Source: Craterostigma plantagineum
Taxonomy: Eukaryota > Streptophyta > Magnoliopsida > Lamiales > Linderniaceae
Assembly: GCA_027422505.1 (NCBI GenBank)
Contig: JAPQWV010000357.1
Span: 1-64,000 of the forward strand
Reading direction: 5' to 3'
DNA: 64,000 nt
The position numbers were made by a program, and so were the translations under genes. The number at the start of each line of letters is the position of its first letter. Position 1 is the stretch's first letter. The notes under the pieces were generated by a model. The model saw only the letters and a list, made by a program, of their open reading frames with translations, did no database searches and was not told the DNA's origin. Of the stretch, positions 46,564-58,314 are shown in pieces.

Positions 46564-47680
46564 TCATGGACCAAAAAGGTCAACAGTTGAAATAGTGGCT
46601 AGGCAATGTGTTGCGTCGTGGCTTCCTCCGCATATAGTGCATGGTGGAATATACGTCGGATAAGAATAAGAAGGCACAATAGTTGTGGGAGTCCTCGGTG
46701 TGGGTTGTAATTGGACAGCATTAACGGCCGGCTTCATAGGCAAGAGCATATTCAGCAACATCTGCATTTGTTGTTGGAGGGCGTCAAACTTGGCGTTGAT
46801 TGCGGTAGTTTCAGTGACATCTTACATTCCTGGTGGTTTACCTCTACTGCTTGAACTCCCTCGTCTGAAACTGTTCGTGCTATAATCTTCAATTAAGTCC
46901 AGCCTTCCGTTACGCTAAGATTACATAGACCTCCATTGCATGCTCCGCTAATATTTGTACGGTGTGGTCGTGCTGCGACTCGTGGAACCACTGAATTTGT
47001 TCGCTTTTCGTCATCGCGTGTTGAGGGAATCGGTTCAAGAGCGCCTTTAATCTGGTCCATACGCATATAAATTTTTGCCCTCCTTTTGCTTGAATGCGGT
47101 GAGGTCCATTTTTAATTTGAGAGCCTTGCAAGGTGGAAAGAAATAATTGATGAAGTTGGCATGCATCTGGTCCCACGTGGTAATAGATCGTTCGGGAAGT
47201 AGGTCGAACCATTCCTTGGCATTTCCGCGCAAAGAGAATGGAAATAAGTAGAGTCGAATGGCTTCTGAGCTTACGCCTTGTAACCCGTATTGCGTCGGTG
47301 ATGGTTAGAAAATCTCGGATGTGTCTATAAGCGTCTTCCTCGGAGAGTCCATCGTATTGAGCTGTCATCTGAAGCATTTGAAGCGAATGATGTTTCAGCT
47401 CAAAGTTGTTCGGGACTTGAGGAAGGACTATCGCTGAGCCGACCGACCCTACGGCGATGTTTCCCCACAGCTCCCTCATTGGAGGTTCTCTCGCAACCAA
47501 AGGCATCTCGTCTTGACGTTGTTCACCCATCTCGATTATTGTTTCTATTCGTGTAGCGTTCTCCCTTAAGTTGCGTCGAAAGTTGCTCTCAATCTCTAGG
47601 TAGGTCTTCAACGGTTGATAGCAAATGATTCCTTCAGGTCGTGCACCAAAATACACGTACCTATACCGAAAGAAATCCAA
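46564..47680 (-). pseudogene. gag: Gag remnant of gypsy element F (second copy)
   Basis: Duplicate of 35320-36437 with the same frameshifts (LPQVPNNFELKHHSLQMLQ, MRGNAKEWFDLLPERSITTW, CTICGGSHDATHC). One base change near 46823 turns the ATG-bearing codon of the last frame. It shares its decay with the first copy, so F was already dead before the duplication. Confidence 0.82.
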
Positions 47681-47915
47681 TTAAGCAAAAAAAATAAATA
47701 AATAAAATATAAATATTTAATATATAAAAATACCAGCAAATATACTAATTAAAATAACGGAGAAAAAAAATATATTGCTAAAAACATAAATAAATAAAAA
47801 TAAAAGCAAGCGATGCTAATAATAATAAAGACAAAAATAATAAATAATAATCACTAAATAATAATATTTTTTTGTAATAATGATGATAATAAAAATAAAA
47901 TAAATAGTTTGAAGA

Positions 47916-47916
<1 letters not shown>

Positions 47917-47966
<50 letters not shown>
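47917..47966. repeat. (AAT)n microsatellite, second copy
   Basis: 50 bp, uninterrupted; the first copy is 67 bp with one interruption. Confidence 0.9.
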
Positions 47967-48002
47967 CGCTAGAATAATAAACAAATTTTTCGAAAATAAT
48001 AG

Positions 48003-48019
48003 TCCCGGCAACGGCGCCA
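48003..48019 (-). other. Primer binding site of element F (second copy)
   Basis: Minus strand TGGCGCCGTTGCCGGGA, tRNA-Asp type, as at 36778. Confidence 0.85.
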
Positions 48020-48025
48020 AAAACT

Positions 48026-48646
48026 TGATCGAGCGGATAGAGTAACAAAAATAAAACGAATATCGATAAACTATTATACACTCAACAGGCAAGTGTACCT
48101 ATCGAAAATATTATAGAAATGGCAAGTATTCGAGTATCGAACTAAAAGGAACTATATACTTTAGAAAACCGTCGTTTAAATATCCTACCAAATATTTTTG
48201 ATTTGATACAAATATAAATAATGATAAACTAAACAAACGATAAACACAAAAATTTGATAAAATAACGATAACGTGGTTGAGGCGACTTTATGAAAGCGAA
48301 CGTATTTGAGACTTCGAGTCCCCCTAGCTCGACCAAACGAGAGTGACAAGTATAATAACATTTAACTAACTCTAACTACTAGACCGTGAGGATTCCTAGA
48401 GCATGCGTACGAATTTATACGACCGACGAAACTGCGCCTTATCACATAAGAATCGTAAACAACTAATCTATGAATCTGGGCAAGCTTCACTAACTAGTTA
48501 ACCACGGATTGCATTAAAACACGATGAATCCCACTATCAGATTTGACTCTAATCCGGTGGGGTAGTTCAACCTATCTCTAACAATGAGTTTATTCCGCTC
48601 GTTATGAATGGTCTAATCGTTAGCCCCTCTCTCGAGTGTAGCTTAC
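48026..48646 (-). mobile_element. Partial 5' LTR of element F (second copy)
   Basis: Duplicate of 36801-37421, cut at the same base by C's LTR. Confidence 0.7.
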
Positions 48647-48995
48647 TGTAGAACACGCTTTTAATTGTGCATTGATTTAATTACCTGTCCATGTAATTAA
48701 GGGCTTGATGTATAGTTGTCCTTAGTTTAGGACTTAGTTTGTAATTTGTACCAAGCTTGTTTGGTATAAATTGATGTACAAACATTTAGCTAATAGAGAA
48801 GATTTTAGAAATTGATCCGAGAGGCTTGCAATTCGATTTCTAGAGAGAAATATCAAATATCTTCTCTCACTACTCGAAATTCTCGCTCGAGCTCTCAAAG
48901 AAGGTTTTCGGTCGAAATCTCAATCTTCACAATTCTTGTCGATTCCTTTAGAATTCATGCCTAGGATCATAGAGTTGATAAATTATGACCTAACA
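48647..48995 (+). mobile_element. 5' LTR of copia element C (second copy)
   Basis: 349 bp, matches 37422-37770. This copy is followed by the whole readable part of C, to 55897. Confidence 0.92.
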
Positions 48996-49979
48996 ATTGG
49001 TATCAGAGAAGATTCGTTCTGTTTTGAATCAAAATTGTTAGAATTCGAATCGAAAATTTCATTCTGAAACTGTTTCGTGCGAAGAACAGTTTTGGCGCGA
49101 AAATTGATTTTCGATCTGATTTGCTTAACTCCGTGCTGAATTGGCTTGAATTTGATATTTCTGTGCTTGTAGTGATATACATTGAGTGCGATTAGATTCG
49201 TAGCTGTTTGAACTTCATTTTAGCAGTTTGGATTAATCTGAGAAGTCACTGTTCATGCGAAGAACAGTTTGAACACGTTCTGATTTTGACTAAATTCGAC
49301 ATGTTTTGCTTCGCAACGTGTTTAATTGTACGTTCGTGCGTATTCATCATCTGATTACGAGCAATTATATGCAATTTCATCGTCTAATTCATCGTTTTTG
49401 CTTAAATCTATGTTAACTGTAAATTGTGAATTTTTGCGATAATTTCAATTTTTCTTGCAAGATTCTTCGATCAGATTAATTTCTCGATCAATAAACTCTG
49501 CGCGAAAATTTTTCTCGATCAGAATACTAAGTCAGACCTAAAGTCGCTTCTATCAAGAACGAATTTAGTAGATAAATTTATCGAGCATTACTCGTCGAAA
49601 ATCTTTTTCGAACGAAGACCAATTTTGACCTTTGCGCGCGCAAAATTTCCGTCGAAAAACTTTTCGGTCAGACTTTCTAAGTTTGACTACGCGTAAATCA
49701 TTTGCGTTCGAGAAACTTTTCCAATCAACGAATTTATTTTGACTTTGCGAGAAACTTACTAAACGTACTGTTTCTTTGCGATCGAAATAAATTCACAATT
49801 AAGAGATTTTTCTCGACTGAAAGATTTCGAACATATTTTTTGCTCGTAAAATTTTTCGCCGACGTACTTTCTCGCACGAGTACAGTAACAGTGACAATGT
49901 TTCTCGACGAATTAATTTTTGATCAAACTTTAAAGATTGAGTCAAAAATCTATTTTGTTCGAACCGAGACCATCAAAAG
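48996..49979 (+). other. Primer site and leader of element C (second copy)
   Basis: TTGGTATCAGAG at 48997-49008, then the AT-rich leader with two GCGAAGAACAGTT hairpins (about 49068 and 49248) and TTTCTCGATC-type motifs at 49460-49940. Confidence 0.75.
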
Positions 49980-50433
49980 TGGAATAAGAACCACCTGGAT
50001 TCTATTCCTTTTATCTACTTCGTCCGAACCAAGTAGGTAGGCTCCATCTTATTATATTTCTCCACTGTCCAGGGCCGTACCCTGCAGAACAACGCCTTCT
50101 CTTTCGGTGCTAGGTGAGGTTTTGGAACCCTACCATCTATTCTATATGCATCTCAATTCATCCAATCCTTCTTCTTGAGCCTTTGTAGAGGGCTTTCGGA
50201 TAGTTCGGTACCGGCTATCGGTAAAGGAAGCATATGCCTCTAACTCGGTTCATTCCCTATATTATATGGTAATGGTAGGTAGTCGGTACCCCTTTTTTGG
50301 TTCAACTAAGGTAGGCTCGTGCCCGGGTTCACTCGTGAAAGGAAGGTTCTAGCGGTAAAGTAAAGAAAATCCTCCCTTCTTGCTTCCTTAGGGTACGTCC
50401 CCTATCGCCTTTCATTCGGAATGGAATCAAAAG
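49980..50433. other. Organelle-like insertion in C's leader (second copy)
   Basis: Duplicate of 38756-39208, with the ATCAAAAG repeats at 49972-49979 and 50426-50433. Confidence 0.6.
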
Positions 50434-50454
50434 CTACTAACTAATCTGCTACTT

Positions 50455-51650
50455 GTGAAGCACATCACATCTGTTCAAGACATCAAAACAACAAACGAAG
50501 ATCCTACATCAACTCGAAAAAGAAATGGATGCCTATTCTCTAGGAATGATAATCGTCCTCCAATTCTCAAGAGACGCGACTATACAGTTTGGAGAAGCCG
50601 ATTTCTAAATTTCATAGAGCTAAAGGAACAGACAGAAGACCTTCTCTCATCAAATGAGCAAGGTCCAGCTCAGTTCTGGGTAAATGTTCCCGATGACAAC
50701 ATTGCAAACCCTCCAATTCCTACCTATAGGCGACTGAAAGAGCCTAGGGAATATACCGTTGAGGAAAGAGTGAGAGCTAAAGTTGACCTAATAGCCAGGA
50801 ACACTCTTATGCAAGGAATCCCAAATGATATCTATCGACACATCGATAGTATTCCAACCGCTAAGGGAAGGTGGGATGAGCTGCACAAGATGATGCAACG
50901 AACAGAAGTCGGTATCAAGGCCAAGAGGCTAATATTCTCACGGCCTATGATTCATTCAGAGCTAAACCGGAGGAGTGCTTATATGATCTCTACCAGAGAT
51001 ATCTCACCCTCTTAAATGAGATGAGGAAAATCGAAATCACTAAGACAAACATGGAAACCAACACCAGATTTCTTTCCTCTTTGCCCTCAGAATGGAAAAA
51101 GATATCCACTCAGACCAGACAGAATAAAGACCTTGAGGAGTATCCATGCCATGTTTGACAATCTCGCACAGCACGATGAAGACATAAGCGAGATTCAGAA
51201 TGGAGCAGAAGGGCAAACTTATCAACGACTCAGTTGCCCTAGTCTCGGACAAGAGGAGCTCAAAATTGCGAAAAGAAAAGATCATTAAGCCTCCTACTCC
51301 CTTAGAATCTGATGTTGAATCAGATTCAGACATGGAGCCTAACATGAAAATGCTGGGAAAGCAGTTGGCGCTAATTGGGAAAATGATGCACAAACTGTAC
51401 CTCAAAAAGAAGTCCTCATCATCAGCCAATGGACTTAGGCCTCAAGCACGAAAAACAAAGAACGTTCACCTGAGACTTCTGAAGTCAAGACTATCAAAGA
51501 ACCGACCAAATGCTTTAACTGCAGAAAACCTGGTCATTATGCCAGAGAATGCACTCTCCCGAAGATAAGAGACGCCAATTACTACTCCAGGAAGCTTCAA
51601 CTTACAAAACAAAAGGAAGCTGGAGTGGCTCTAATGCACCACTAGCTCGA
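50455..51650 (+). pseudogene. gag: Gag of element C (N-terminal core and zinc knuckle)
   Basis: Same N-terminal core as 39230-40284 with the same frameshift, then intact through the border at 51505. The knuckle is KCFNCRKPGHYARECTLPK, followed by RDANYYSRKLQLTKQKEAGV. A stop follows (LMHH then TAG) at about 51645, where H has LMAEQDHWLDD. The in-frame start is GTG in both C copies and in H. The product would be the particle-forming Gag, but this copy is broken. Confidence 0.87.
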
Positions 51651-52800
51651 GGACACGTCTAGCTCAGAGGAAGAGAATCTAGCCCTAATGGCTCTCCTAG
51701 ACAAACATTCTAATGCCGAAACCTCAAACACGACGGACGAGGACCAAGCATCCGAATCTTCACATGAGGTAGTCTCTCATTCCACATTATTGACCATGTT
51801 AGAATCGTATCAATTAGCATACACTAACATGCAACGTGAGCAGAAAAGCGTAAGGGAAGTAGAGAAGAAACTAGCTAACACTCAGGAGAAAATAACTAGT
51901 CTTGAATCAGAACTTAGAAGCTCTAATGACAAAATAGAATAACAAACTAAGAGCTTAAGACTTAGTGAGACTAGCAACCTTCAAATTAAGGATCCTCCAA
52001 AGGAGACACATGATTTAAAAGTTAAGGAATTAGAAGACAGGCTAGAAAATAACTATAATTGCTTGATTAGAAATCTCAATGAGAAAGCTAATCTCAATTG
52101 TAGATTAACAAAAGCAACTTCCAAGATCACTCTTCTAGAAGTTGAATTAGATAAATCTAATACTAAGGTTTGTGAACTTGTGAAGGACCTAGATGCCTGT
52201 CAAGCAGCCAAATTAACGTTGGAAAATAACTTTGCTCTCTTAGGAGATGAGCGTAAGAAGCTATATATTAAAATCAAGAAATTAGAAGATCTTCTTGTGA
52301 AAAGGGAACATACTGATCAAACTATATTTTTGAATCAGCCCAAGGACTTAGAATTCTATGATTATACGTATGGCTTGGGCTATGAGAACCCACATAACCT
52401 GAAGAAAGTTAACTGCAAACAACTTTATGATATCTCGTACATGCGTCTCGGACTAACTTCTCTCATGAACTTTACCAACTCAAAAGTAATATTTGAGGAA
52501 GAAGAAGCCAAGAGACAAGCCAATACAAGGGCTAAAATACTCTTTTCATACATCAAACTGAATCATCGCGACAAAACTTGGGTACCTCCCAAGGGGTGGA
52601 GCCTTGAAACTGTTAATTTTGTTGAAGATCATTCTAAAAATGAGGAAGTTCAAACTCATCATTCTGAAAATTCTCTCTACATCCCTCCTATAGTTAAGAA
52701 AACAGAGGAATTACGAATTGCCTTAGATAAAGAAAGAGAGAATTTTGAAGCTGAAAAGACAAAATTCCAAAAAGAGATGGAAAATCTCAAAGCTTCCTAA
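51651..52800 (+). pseudogene. Gag coiled-coil region of element C
   Basis: Frames 51688-51942 and 52063-52800 give a long coiled coil: REQKSVREVEKKLANTQEKI, TSLESELRSSNDKIE, a stop at about 51940, then SKITLLEVELDKSNTKVCEL and DERKKLYIKIKKLEDLLVKR. FLNQPKDLEFYDYTYGLGY follows, then a second helix (KTEELRIALDKERENFEAEK). Such a coiled coil after the knuckle is unusual outside Sirevirus-like copia elements. The same arrangement occurs in B and H. Confidence 0.85.
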
Positions 52801-53525
52801 AATTAAAAATTATCAGAAAATGTCTAAATCTAATCCTGCTTCGCTTACGTCCACAGGGCGCGTAGAGCCAGCACTAGTGGCGAAGGCGAGAGTGTCTAGT
52901 ATAAAAATAGAGAAGGAGGCCATAGATTTGACTGCTAATAAGAATTTATCTCCTTCTGTTAAAAATAAAAGACACTCATTGAAATAAAAGAGCCGTTTAC
53001 ACTCTCAAAATAATTGCTTCCACTTGCTCTTTAAAGCCTACCACATTTAGAAGCACTAATTTCGAAACAGGCTCTACTTCAACAATAGAGGACATTCATT
53101 CTAAGACAAACGCTTCTAGGATGACCCATAGGAAACAAGATCCAGCCATAAAGAAAGCATATGGCGCTATACATGTTTGTTCTCACCTAAGGTATCCCGT
53201 TAAGATTGAATCCCCCAAGCACCTTAGGAGACTATCCAATGAAAATATCTTTTCCACGCTCAAGCCTACTAAAGCATTTGTCCGCACTGAAATTAATCTT
53301 CCTTGTCGGTTCAGCCCAAATGGGTTCCTAAATCCCCGCCTAAAAGGACGAAAGTCGTAAAGGCCAAGTCTTTTGAAAAAGGCAAACCCAAATCAACTTC
53401 TTTGAAGATGACTTGGGTAACCAAAGCTACAACTAACAAATAAATTAGGAATCAAATCTGAACCAACACCTAAACCTGCTAATCTGCGAGGACCCATTTA
53501 TAAGTGGGTACCTAAAGCGCTCTAA
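52801..53525 (+). pseudogene. Gag C-terminal tail of element C, decayed
   Basis: Several short frames (LTSTGRVEPALVAKARVS, then 53121-53360, then KAKSFEKGKPKSTSLKMTWV) correspond to B's Lys/Ser-rich tail. They end near YKWVPKAL at about 53500. Many stops; pseudogenic. Confidence 0.6.
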
Positions 53526-54640
53526 TTGTTTTTGTAGATCCATCATGTGTGATACCTCGACTCTGGTAGCTGCACACACATGACGGGAATACAAGAGCTG
53601 CTGAGCAACTACAAAGACCGACCAAATGGAAAAGTCAGATTCGGAAACAACGACTGAGCCCCCATACTCGGAGTTGGGGACATCATTCTGGAAAATCTGA
53701 TGATAAAGGATGTCTTCACCATAACTTGTTCAGCATAGGCCAATTATGCGACAAAGGATTCCAGGTGGTCTTTCTTGCTGACCGGTGCAAAATATTGGAC
53801 AGTCATGACAAAGAACTCCTTCAAGGCTTTCGGAAATCTAATCTTTACATGATCAACCTGAAGTCCGTGCGACCTTCGATAGCTGTTTGTCTCATTTCTC
53901 AGACTGTAATTCAGAGGAACAGCTTGTGGCATCAACGTATGTCTCATCTCAATATCAAAGCTCTTCAACGACTATCAACGAAAAGGTTGGTACAAGGTCT
54001 ACCAACTTTTATCTTACAAAAGAGCATCAGTGTTCGGCGTGTCAACTAGGAAAAATAAAGCGAGCATCTCATCATGTAAAACTATTTGCCTCCACTTCAC
54101 GTCCTTTGGAATTGCTATATATGGATCTCTGTGGACCTATGCAGACACAGGGTATTAGTGGGCGGAAGTACGTACTAGTTATCGTTGATGATTACTCCCG
54201 CTACACATGGACGATGTTCCTCTGAACTAAAGATGACACAGGGGACTTGATAGTTAATTTCGTGAACACTACTCCGATTTTGCTGCAACAATGCATCCAA
54301 GTCATCCGAACAGACAACGGCACTGAGTTAAAGAACAAGTATCTCAGTGAATTATATCAGAAACTTGGCATTAATCAGCAATTCTCAGCCTCTAAAACAC
54401 CTCAATAGAACGGGGTTGTTGAAAGGAAAAACAGGACTCTAGTAGAGGCCGCCCGTACAATGCTGATCCATTCCGGCCTCCCACACTTCCTTTGGGCTGA
54501 AGCAGTAAATACCGCCTGTTTCACTCAGAATAGAACGGTGGTTCACAAGCGCTTTGATTAGACTCCGTACGAAATAATAAACAAGCGAGTACCCTATATC
54601 TCATTCTTCAAGGTCTTCGGGTGCAAGTGCTTTGTGGCGA
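53526..54640 (+). pseudogene. pol: Protease and integrase of element C
   Basis: Protease region with LDSG-type motif (about 53555-53585, SGSCTHMTG). Then FSIGQLCDKGFQVVFLADRC and the zinc-binding part (LWHQRMSHLNIKALQRL, CSACQLGKIKRASHH). The core follows with ELLYMDLCGPMQTQGISGRK, VLVIVDDYSRYTWTMFL, VIRTDNGTEL and GVVERKNRTLVEAARTML, so the D, D and E positions can be seen. In-frame stops at about 54225, 54408 and 54560 and frameshifts disable it. Confidence 0.88.
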
Positions 54641-55092
54641 ACGACAGAGAGCAACGTGCTAAGTTCGACCCTAAAGCATTCGAAGCCACATTCGTTGGGT
54701 ATTCATCAACATCAAAGGCGTACCGAGTTTACATCAAGTCCAACCGATCAATCAAAGCAAGCTACAACGTCACTTTCCACGAAGTGGCAGAAATGGCTTC
54801 TGCACACCTCAGTTCAGGACGCGTGCCAAACCCGATGGCTTTTGAATACGACATTTCAGAACCCGCATACACTGGTGTGTTGGCACAAAACCAACAGAAG
54901 ATGGCAACAACTCCAGATTCAACGTCTGAAAAAGCACTGAAACTTGCATTGGAAGATTTGGACTCTCTCTTTGAGCCCGTATATCGGCCAGAAACCATTA
55001 TTGCAACACCTTTAGTGGAGCCCCCACTCGACGAGGCCAATGTACCAAGCTCTTCAAATGTCCCTACCTCACCCGATTCAGAATTACCATAG
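54641..55092 (+). pseudogene. Integrase C-terminus and linker of element C
   Basis: Frame 54634-55092 reads RAKFDPKAFEATFVGYSSTS, the end-of-integrase motif of copia elements, then KAYRVYIKSNRSIKASYNVT. A Ser/Thr/Pro-rich linker leads to the RT domain and ends at a stop at 55092. Confidence 0.82.
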
Positions 55093-55897
55093 ATCAACAC
55101 AGCCTCTTCAGCTGCTTCTTAAGCAAAAATGAGCCAACTAAGGTAGCAGACGCACTGAATGACCCGGATTGGGTAATAGCAATGCAAGATGAAATCAACC
55201 AATTTGAGCGTCTTCAAGTGTGGATCCTAGTTTCCCGTTCGCATGGGAAAACAATCATCGAAACGAAATGGGTATTTAAGAACAAAAATAATGAAGATGG
55301 CGAAGTGGTTAGGAATAAAGCTAGATTGGTTGCTCATGTTGCCCGAATCGAGGCCATTCGTCTCTTCCTGGCTTATGCGGCTCAGAAAGACTTCAAAGTC
55401 TACCAGTTGGATGTTAAGACTGCCTTTATTAATGGCGTGTTAAAAGAGGAAGTCTACGTCGCTCAGCCAGAAGGCTTCGTTGATCAAGAACATCTCGATC
55501 ACGTCTTTCGATTGGACAAAGCTCTCTACGGACTGAAACAAGCTCCACGTGCTTAGATGACGTCTTGAGCGATTTCCTCGTAAAATCTGGATTTATCCGA
55601 GGAACGATCGATACGACCCTCTTCATAAAGTGGCATCTTCGGATCAAAAAATCCTCGGCTATGAGAGATTTGGAGAATTGATGAAGAGCAAATTTGGAAT
55701 GAGCCACATGTGAGAGATGCAGTTCTTCTTAGGACTTCAAGTCAGACAGCTCGATGGGATATTCATCAGTCAGACTAAATACATCAAGGACATCTTGAAG
55801 AAACTCCATCAAGATCAGAGTAAGCCTCTAAGCACTCCCATGTCCACTTGTTGCAAGTTGGATGCCGATCCCACAGGAAAAGCGGTCGACAGTACAT
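55093..55897 (+). pseudogene. Reverse transcriptase of element C, internally deleted
   Basis: Reads [60 protein letters not shown] and [14 protein letters not shown], then a stop. Two pieces are missing: about 17 codons after ARLVA, where copia RTs have the QGY to FAP stretch, and the segment with the YVDD catalytic box between DTTLFIK and the SSDQK-like codons. The frame resumes with MQFFLGLQVRQLDGIFISQT and stops at 55897, where H's LTR cuts it early in the RNase H-linking region. Confidence 0.87.
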
Positions 55898-56247
55898 CGT
55901 TAGGTCCTCGTTTGTCAACTCAATCAATCCTAGGCATGAATTCTAAGGAAAACGATTAGAATTATTGAACTTTGAATTTCGATCGAAAACCTTCACTTGA
56001 AGAACACGAGAGAGAAATCCTTTAGTGTGAGAAGCTTTTGCTGTTTCTCTCTCTAGAATTGACTTCGGCAGCCTTTCCGATTGATTCCCTAATTTTCTGT
56101 ATTAAGCTCAATGTCTGTACAACTATTTATACCAAACAGACTTTGTATAAACATCAAACTAGTCATAATCTAAGGACTACTACACATAAAGCCCCCAATT
56201 ACAAGGACAACTAATGAAATCAAGCACAATTAAATTGATACTCTACA
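55898..56247 (-). mobile_element. 3' LTR of copia element H
   Basis: 350 bp, minus strand TGTAGAGTATC to GACCTAACG (terminal CA changed to CG). It differs from H's 5' LTR at several positions, so H is not very recent. Confidence 0.9.
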
Positions 56248-56258
56248 ATCTCCCCCTT
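56248..56258 (-). other. Polypurine tract of element H
   Basis: Minus strand AAAGGGGGAGAT, directly before TGTAGAG of the 3' LTR and overlapping the end of ORF3 (NQAQRG). Confidence 0.8.
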
Positions 56259-57510
56259 TGTGCTTGATTGCCCTTCCGCTCCATTTGTCCTCGTCGGGCA
56301 TACTACGACCTGCGCAAGCCCAGCGCATGCTCACAATTCCTGAGCGTTTCCCTCAGCTTCAGGCGCTCCTCGATGTCATCTAGAAATTCCATCAGGAGCG
56401 GCTGTTCTCTCACGAACTGATGAACTCTCAGCATCGTCTCTCGGTTGATTTCTTCTAACCTTTTCTCTATATTCCTCCTGATGACCTTGAGCTTTCCGTC
56501 GTAAAACTTACGAATCTCGGTCTCCAGCATCAACCTAGTCTTCTTGGTGATTGGATTGTGGTAGGTGACGCCTAGGACTGAGCTGATGTGCACATGATTA
56601 CTTGGAAGCCCTTCGATCTCAGGTCCTTTGTTGAGCGGTGCGGTCGTTGACCTTCTTCATGTTACTCTCCATAGCCATCTGAAGGTCATGCGCAACGAAG
56701 TACTTGACTTGGCGCATCATGAACCGGTAGAGCCCCGCGAGACCTTCTTTCTTGACAAAGCCTTGAGGACTTTTGTACTTCTCCATGTACAGCTGATAGA
56801 GGTTTTATACCTCGTCGGCAAGGAGGTACGGTAGGTCGCTCTCGCTTAATTCCTCTCGGGTTCTGTCCACTCGCTCGACAGCGTAGGTTGGGGTTGGAAG
56901 ACCTCCTTTAGCACAGTAGACGCTTAGTAGCTGGTAGATGGGAGATTGACTTTTATAGTGGTTCTTTGCTTGCGCCTTAGTCATCTTCATCCTTACATCC
57001 GGTCCGAGATGGGTCAGCATCCAAAGATAAGTCATTCTCTTCCGCTGATCCCAGTGAGAGATCCCTCTTAGCTCGAACTCGTTCGATTTCTTGACCCTGT
57101 CCGGTGACCTCCAGATATGTTCACGAACTTCTTCACGGAAAGGGGATTTCGATTCTGATGTTCTCCCATGGCGTGTCGATCCGAACGGTCCCTGGCATTT
57201 GTCTTGTGGGGGAAACTGCTTGTTGCGCGATCAACTCTGGTAGCTTTGGGATATCTTGCTGGTAGTCTTCACCTTCCTGAAGTTCTTCATCTTCTATGAG
57301 CACGAGGTCTACCGAGGCTTGTTGTATGAAGTGTTGAACGTCTTGAAGCCGTTGTCTTTGATGCTCATCTGGCATGGAATGGGTCATCCACTGTCCTTCG
57401 AATATGTATTTGTCTAGGACCTCGTGTGGGTTGACGCCATGTCCTGACGGTCCCGGTTGGTCTGGAGCAGTTGAGGGAGTCGCCTGAGTCTGCGCTAGGG
57501 CGACGAGCAT
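56259..57510 (-). pseudogene. ORF3 C-terminal domain, element H
   Basis: Minus strand from 57510: MLVALAQTQATPS, GHGVNPHEVLDKYIFEGQW, PGTVRIDTPWENIRIEIPF. A frameshift near 57135 follows, then MTYLWMLTHLGPDVRMKMTK, ERVDRTREELSESDLPYLLA, a stop near 56805, and LKVIRRNIEKRLEEINRETM. TAC has become TAG in the last part (LGLRRS, then stop). It matches D's C-terminal domain along its length, though the stops differ. That argues that the domain was coding in a common ancestor. Confidence 0.78.
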
Positions 57511-58314
57511 GGAAGCACTTGCTAATTCTTCCGGAAGGAAGGGGCTTGAAAAGGTCGGTGGTGTGGGCGGAGGCGTCCTTATTTGAAAGGTTGGTGGGTC
57601 GATGTGGGTTTGGGTTTGGGTTTGCGTGGTGCGGCGCGTGGTGGTGGTTGTTTGGGTAGTGGGTTGTGAGGTTCCAGCGACTCCTTTACTTGTCTGGGTC
57701 GCGCCAGGGTTCTGTCTCTGACCCCTTGTGATTATCCTTAGCCTCTTCTCCCCCTCAGGACGGCCCTAGCCGCGGCACGTTTTGGATGGGTCAGGACGAT
57801 CAATGAGACGACGGACGAGATCATCTTCTTCCGGCGTTCGTGTAGTCAATTCCAACAGCCTGGAGACCAGAATGGAGTGGAGTTCGCTGATGGGTACTGT
57901 GGCAGGATTGATGAGGTTGTGGGTGAGGATGGGTGTTGGGATTTGTGAGGGAAGTATGGGTTGAGGTGGTGTGAGGATGGGTTGTTATGAAGACGGCTCC
58001 GAGACGGGTGCTTTCCCACGATCTTGGCGGGACGTCTCGATGGCATTGCGCACGCTCTCCATAATTTTGGTCAATTCCAACAACCTGGCGACCAGAATTG
58101 AGTGGAGTTCGCTGATGGGTACTGTGGCAGGATTTATTAGGTTGTATTATTGAAATTAGAGCCTCTGTTTCTGGTGTAGTAGCCAGCGGTGGTGAGATGT
58201 GTCCCGTTTCTGCCTCTGTTTCTGGTGTAGTAGCCAACATCTGGCATTTCCTCATGAGTTGGGGGCTCCATCTCTAGTTCCTGAGCCACTTCATCAATCA
58301 TCGTGTCTTCAGAA
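57511..58314 (-). pseudogene. ORF3 middle region, element H, with internal duplications
   Basis: Low-complexity (Thr, His, Pro, Ser, Gln) coding-like sequence corresponding to D's 21600-22880, rearranged. A block of about 55 bp around GAGTTCGCTGATGGGTACTG occurs at about 57855 and 58078. The phrase GCCTCTGTTTCTGGTGTAGT occurs at 58162 and 58210. Frames are broken; no motif identified. Confidence 0.6.

Larger units (their letters stand above)
40281..51505. repeat. Tandem duplication unit 2 (11,225 bp)
   Basis: Second copy. Differences from unit 1 include shorter TA and AAT microsatellites, an extra A at about 40777, one A fewer in the CCCAAAAGACC run near 44612 and scattered substitutions. 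C's gag continues uninterrupted at the 51505 border, so this is where the original right flank is found. Confidence 0.95.
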
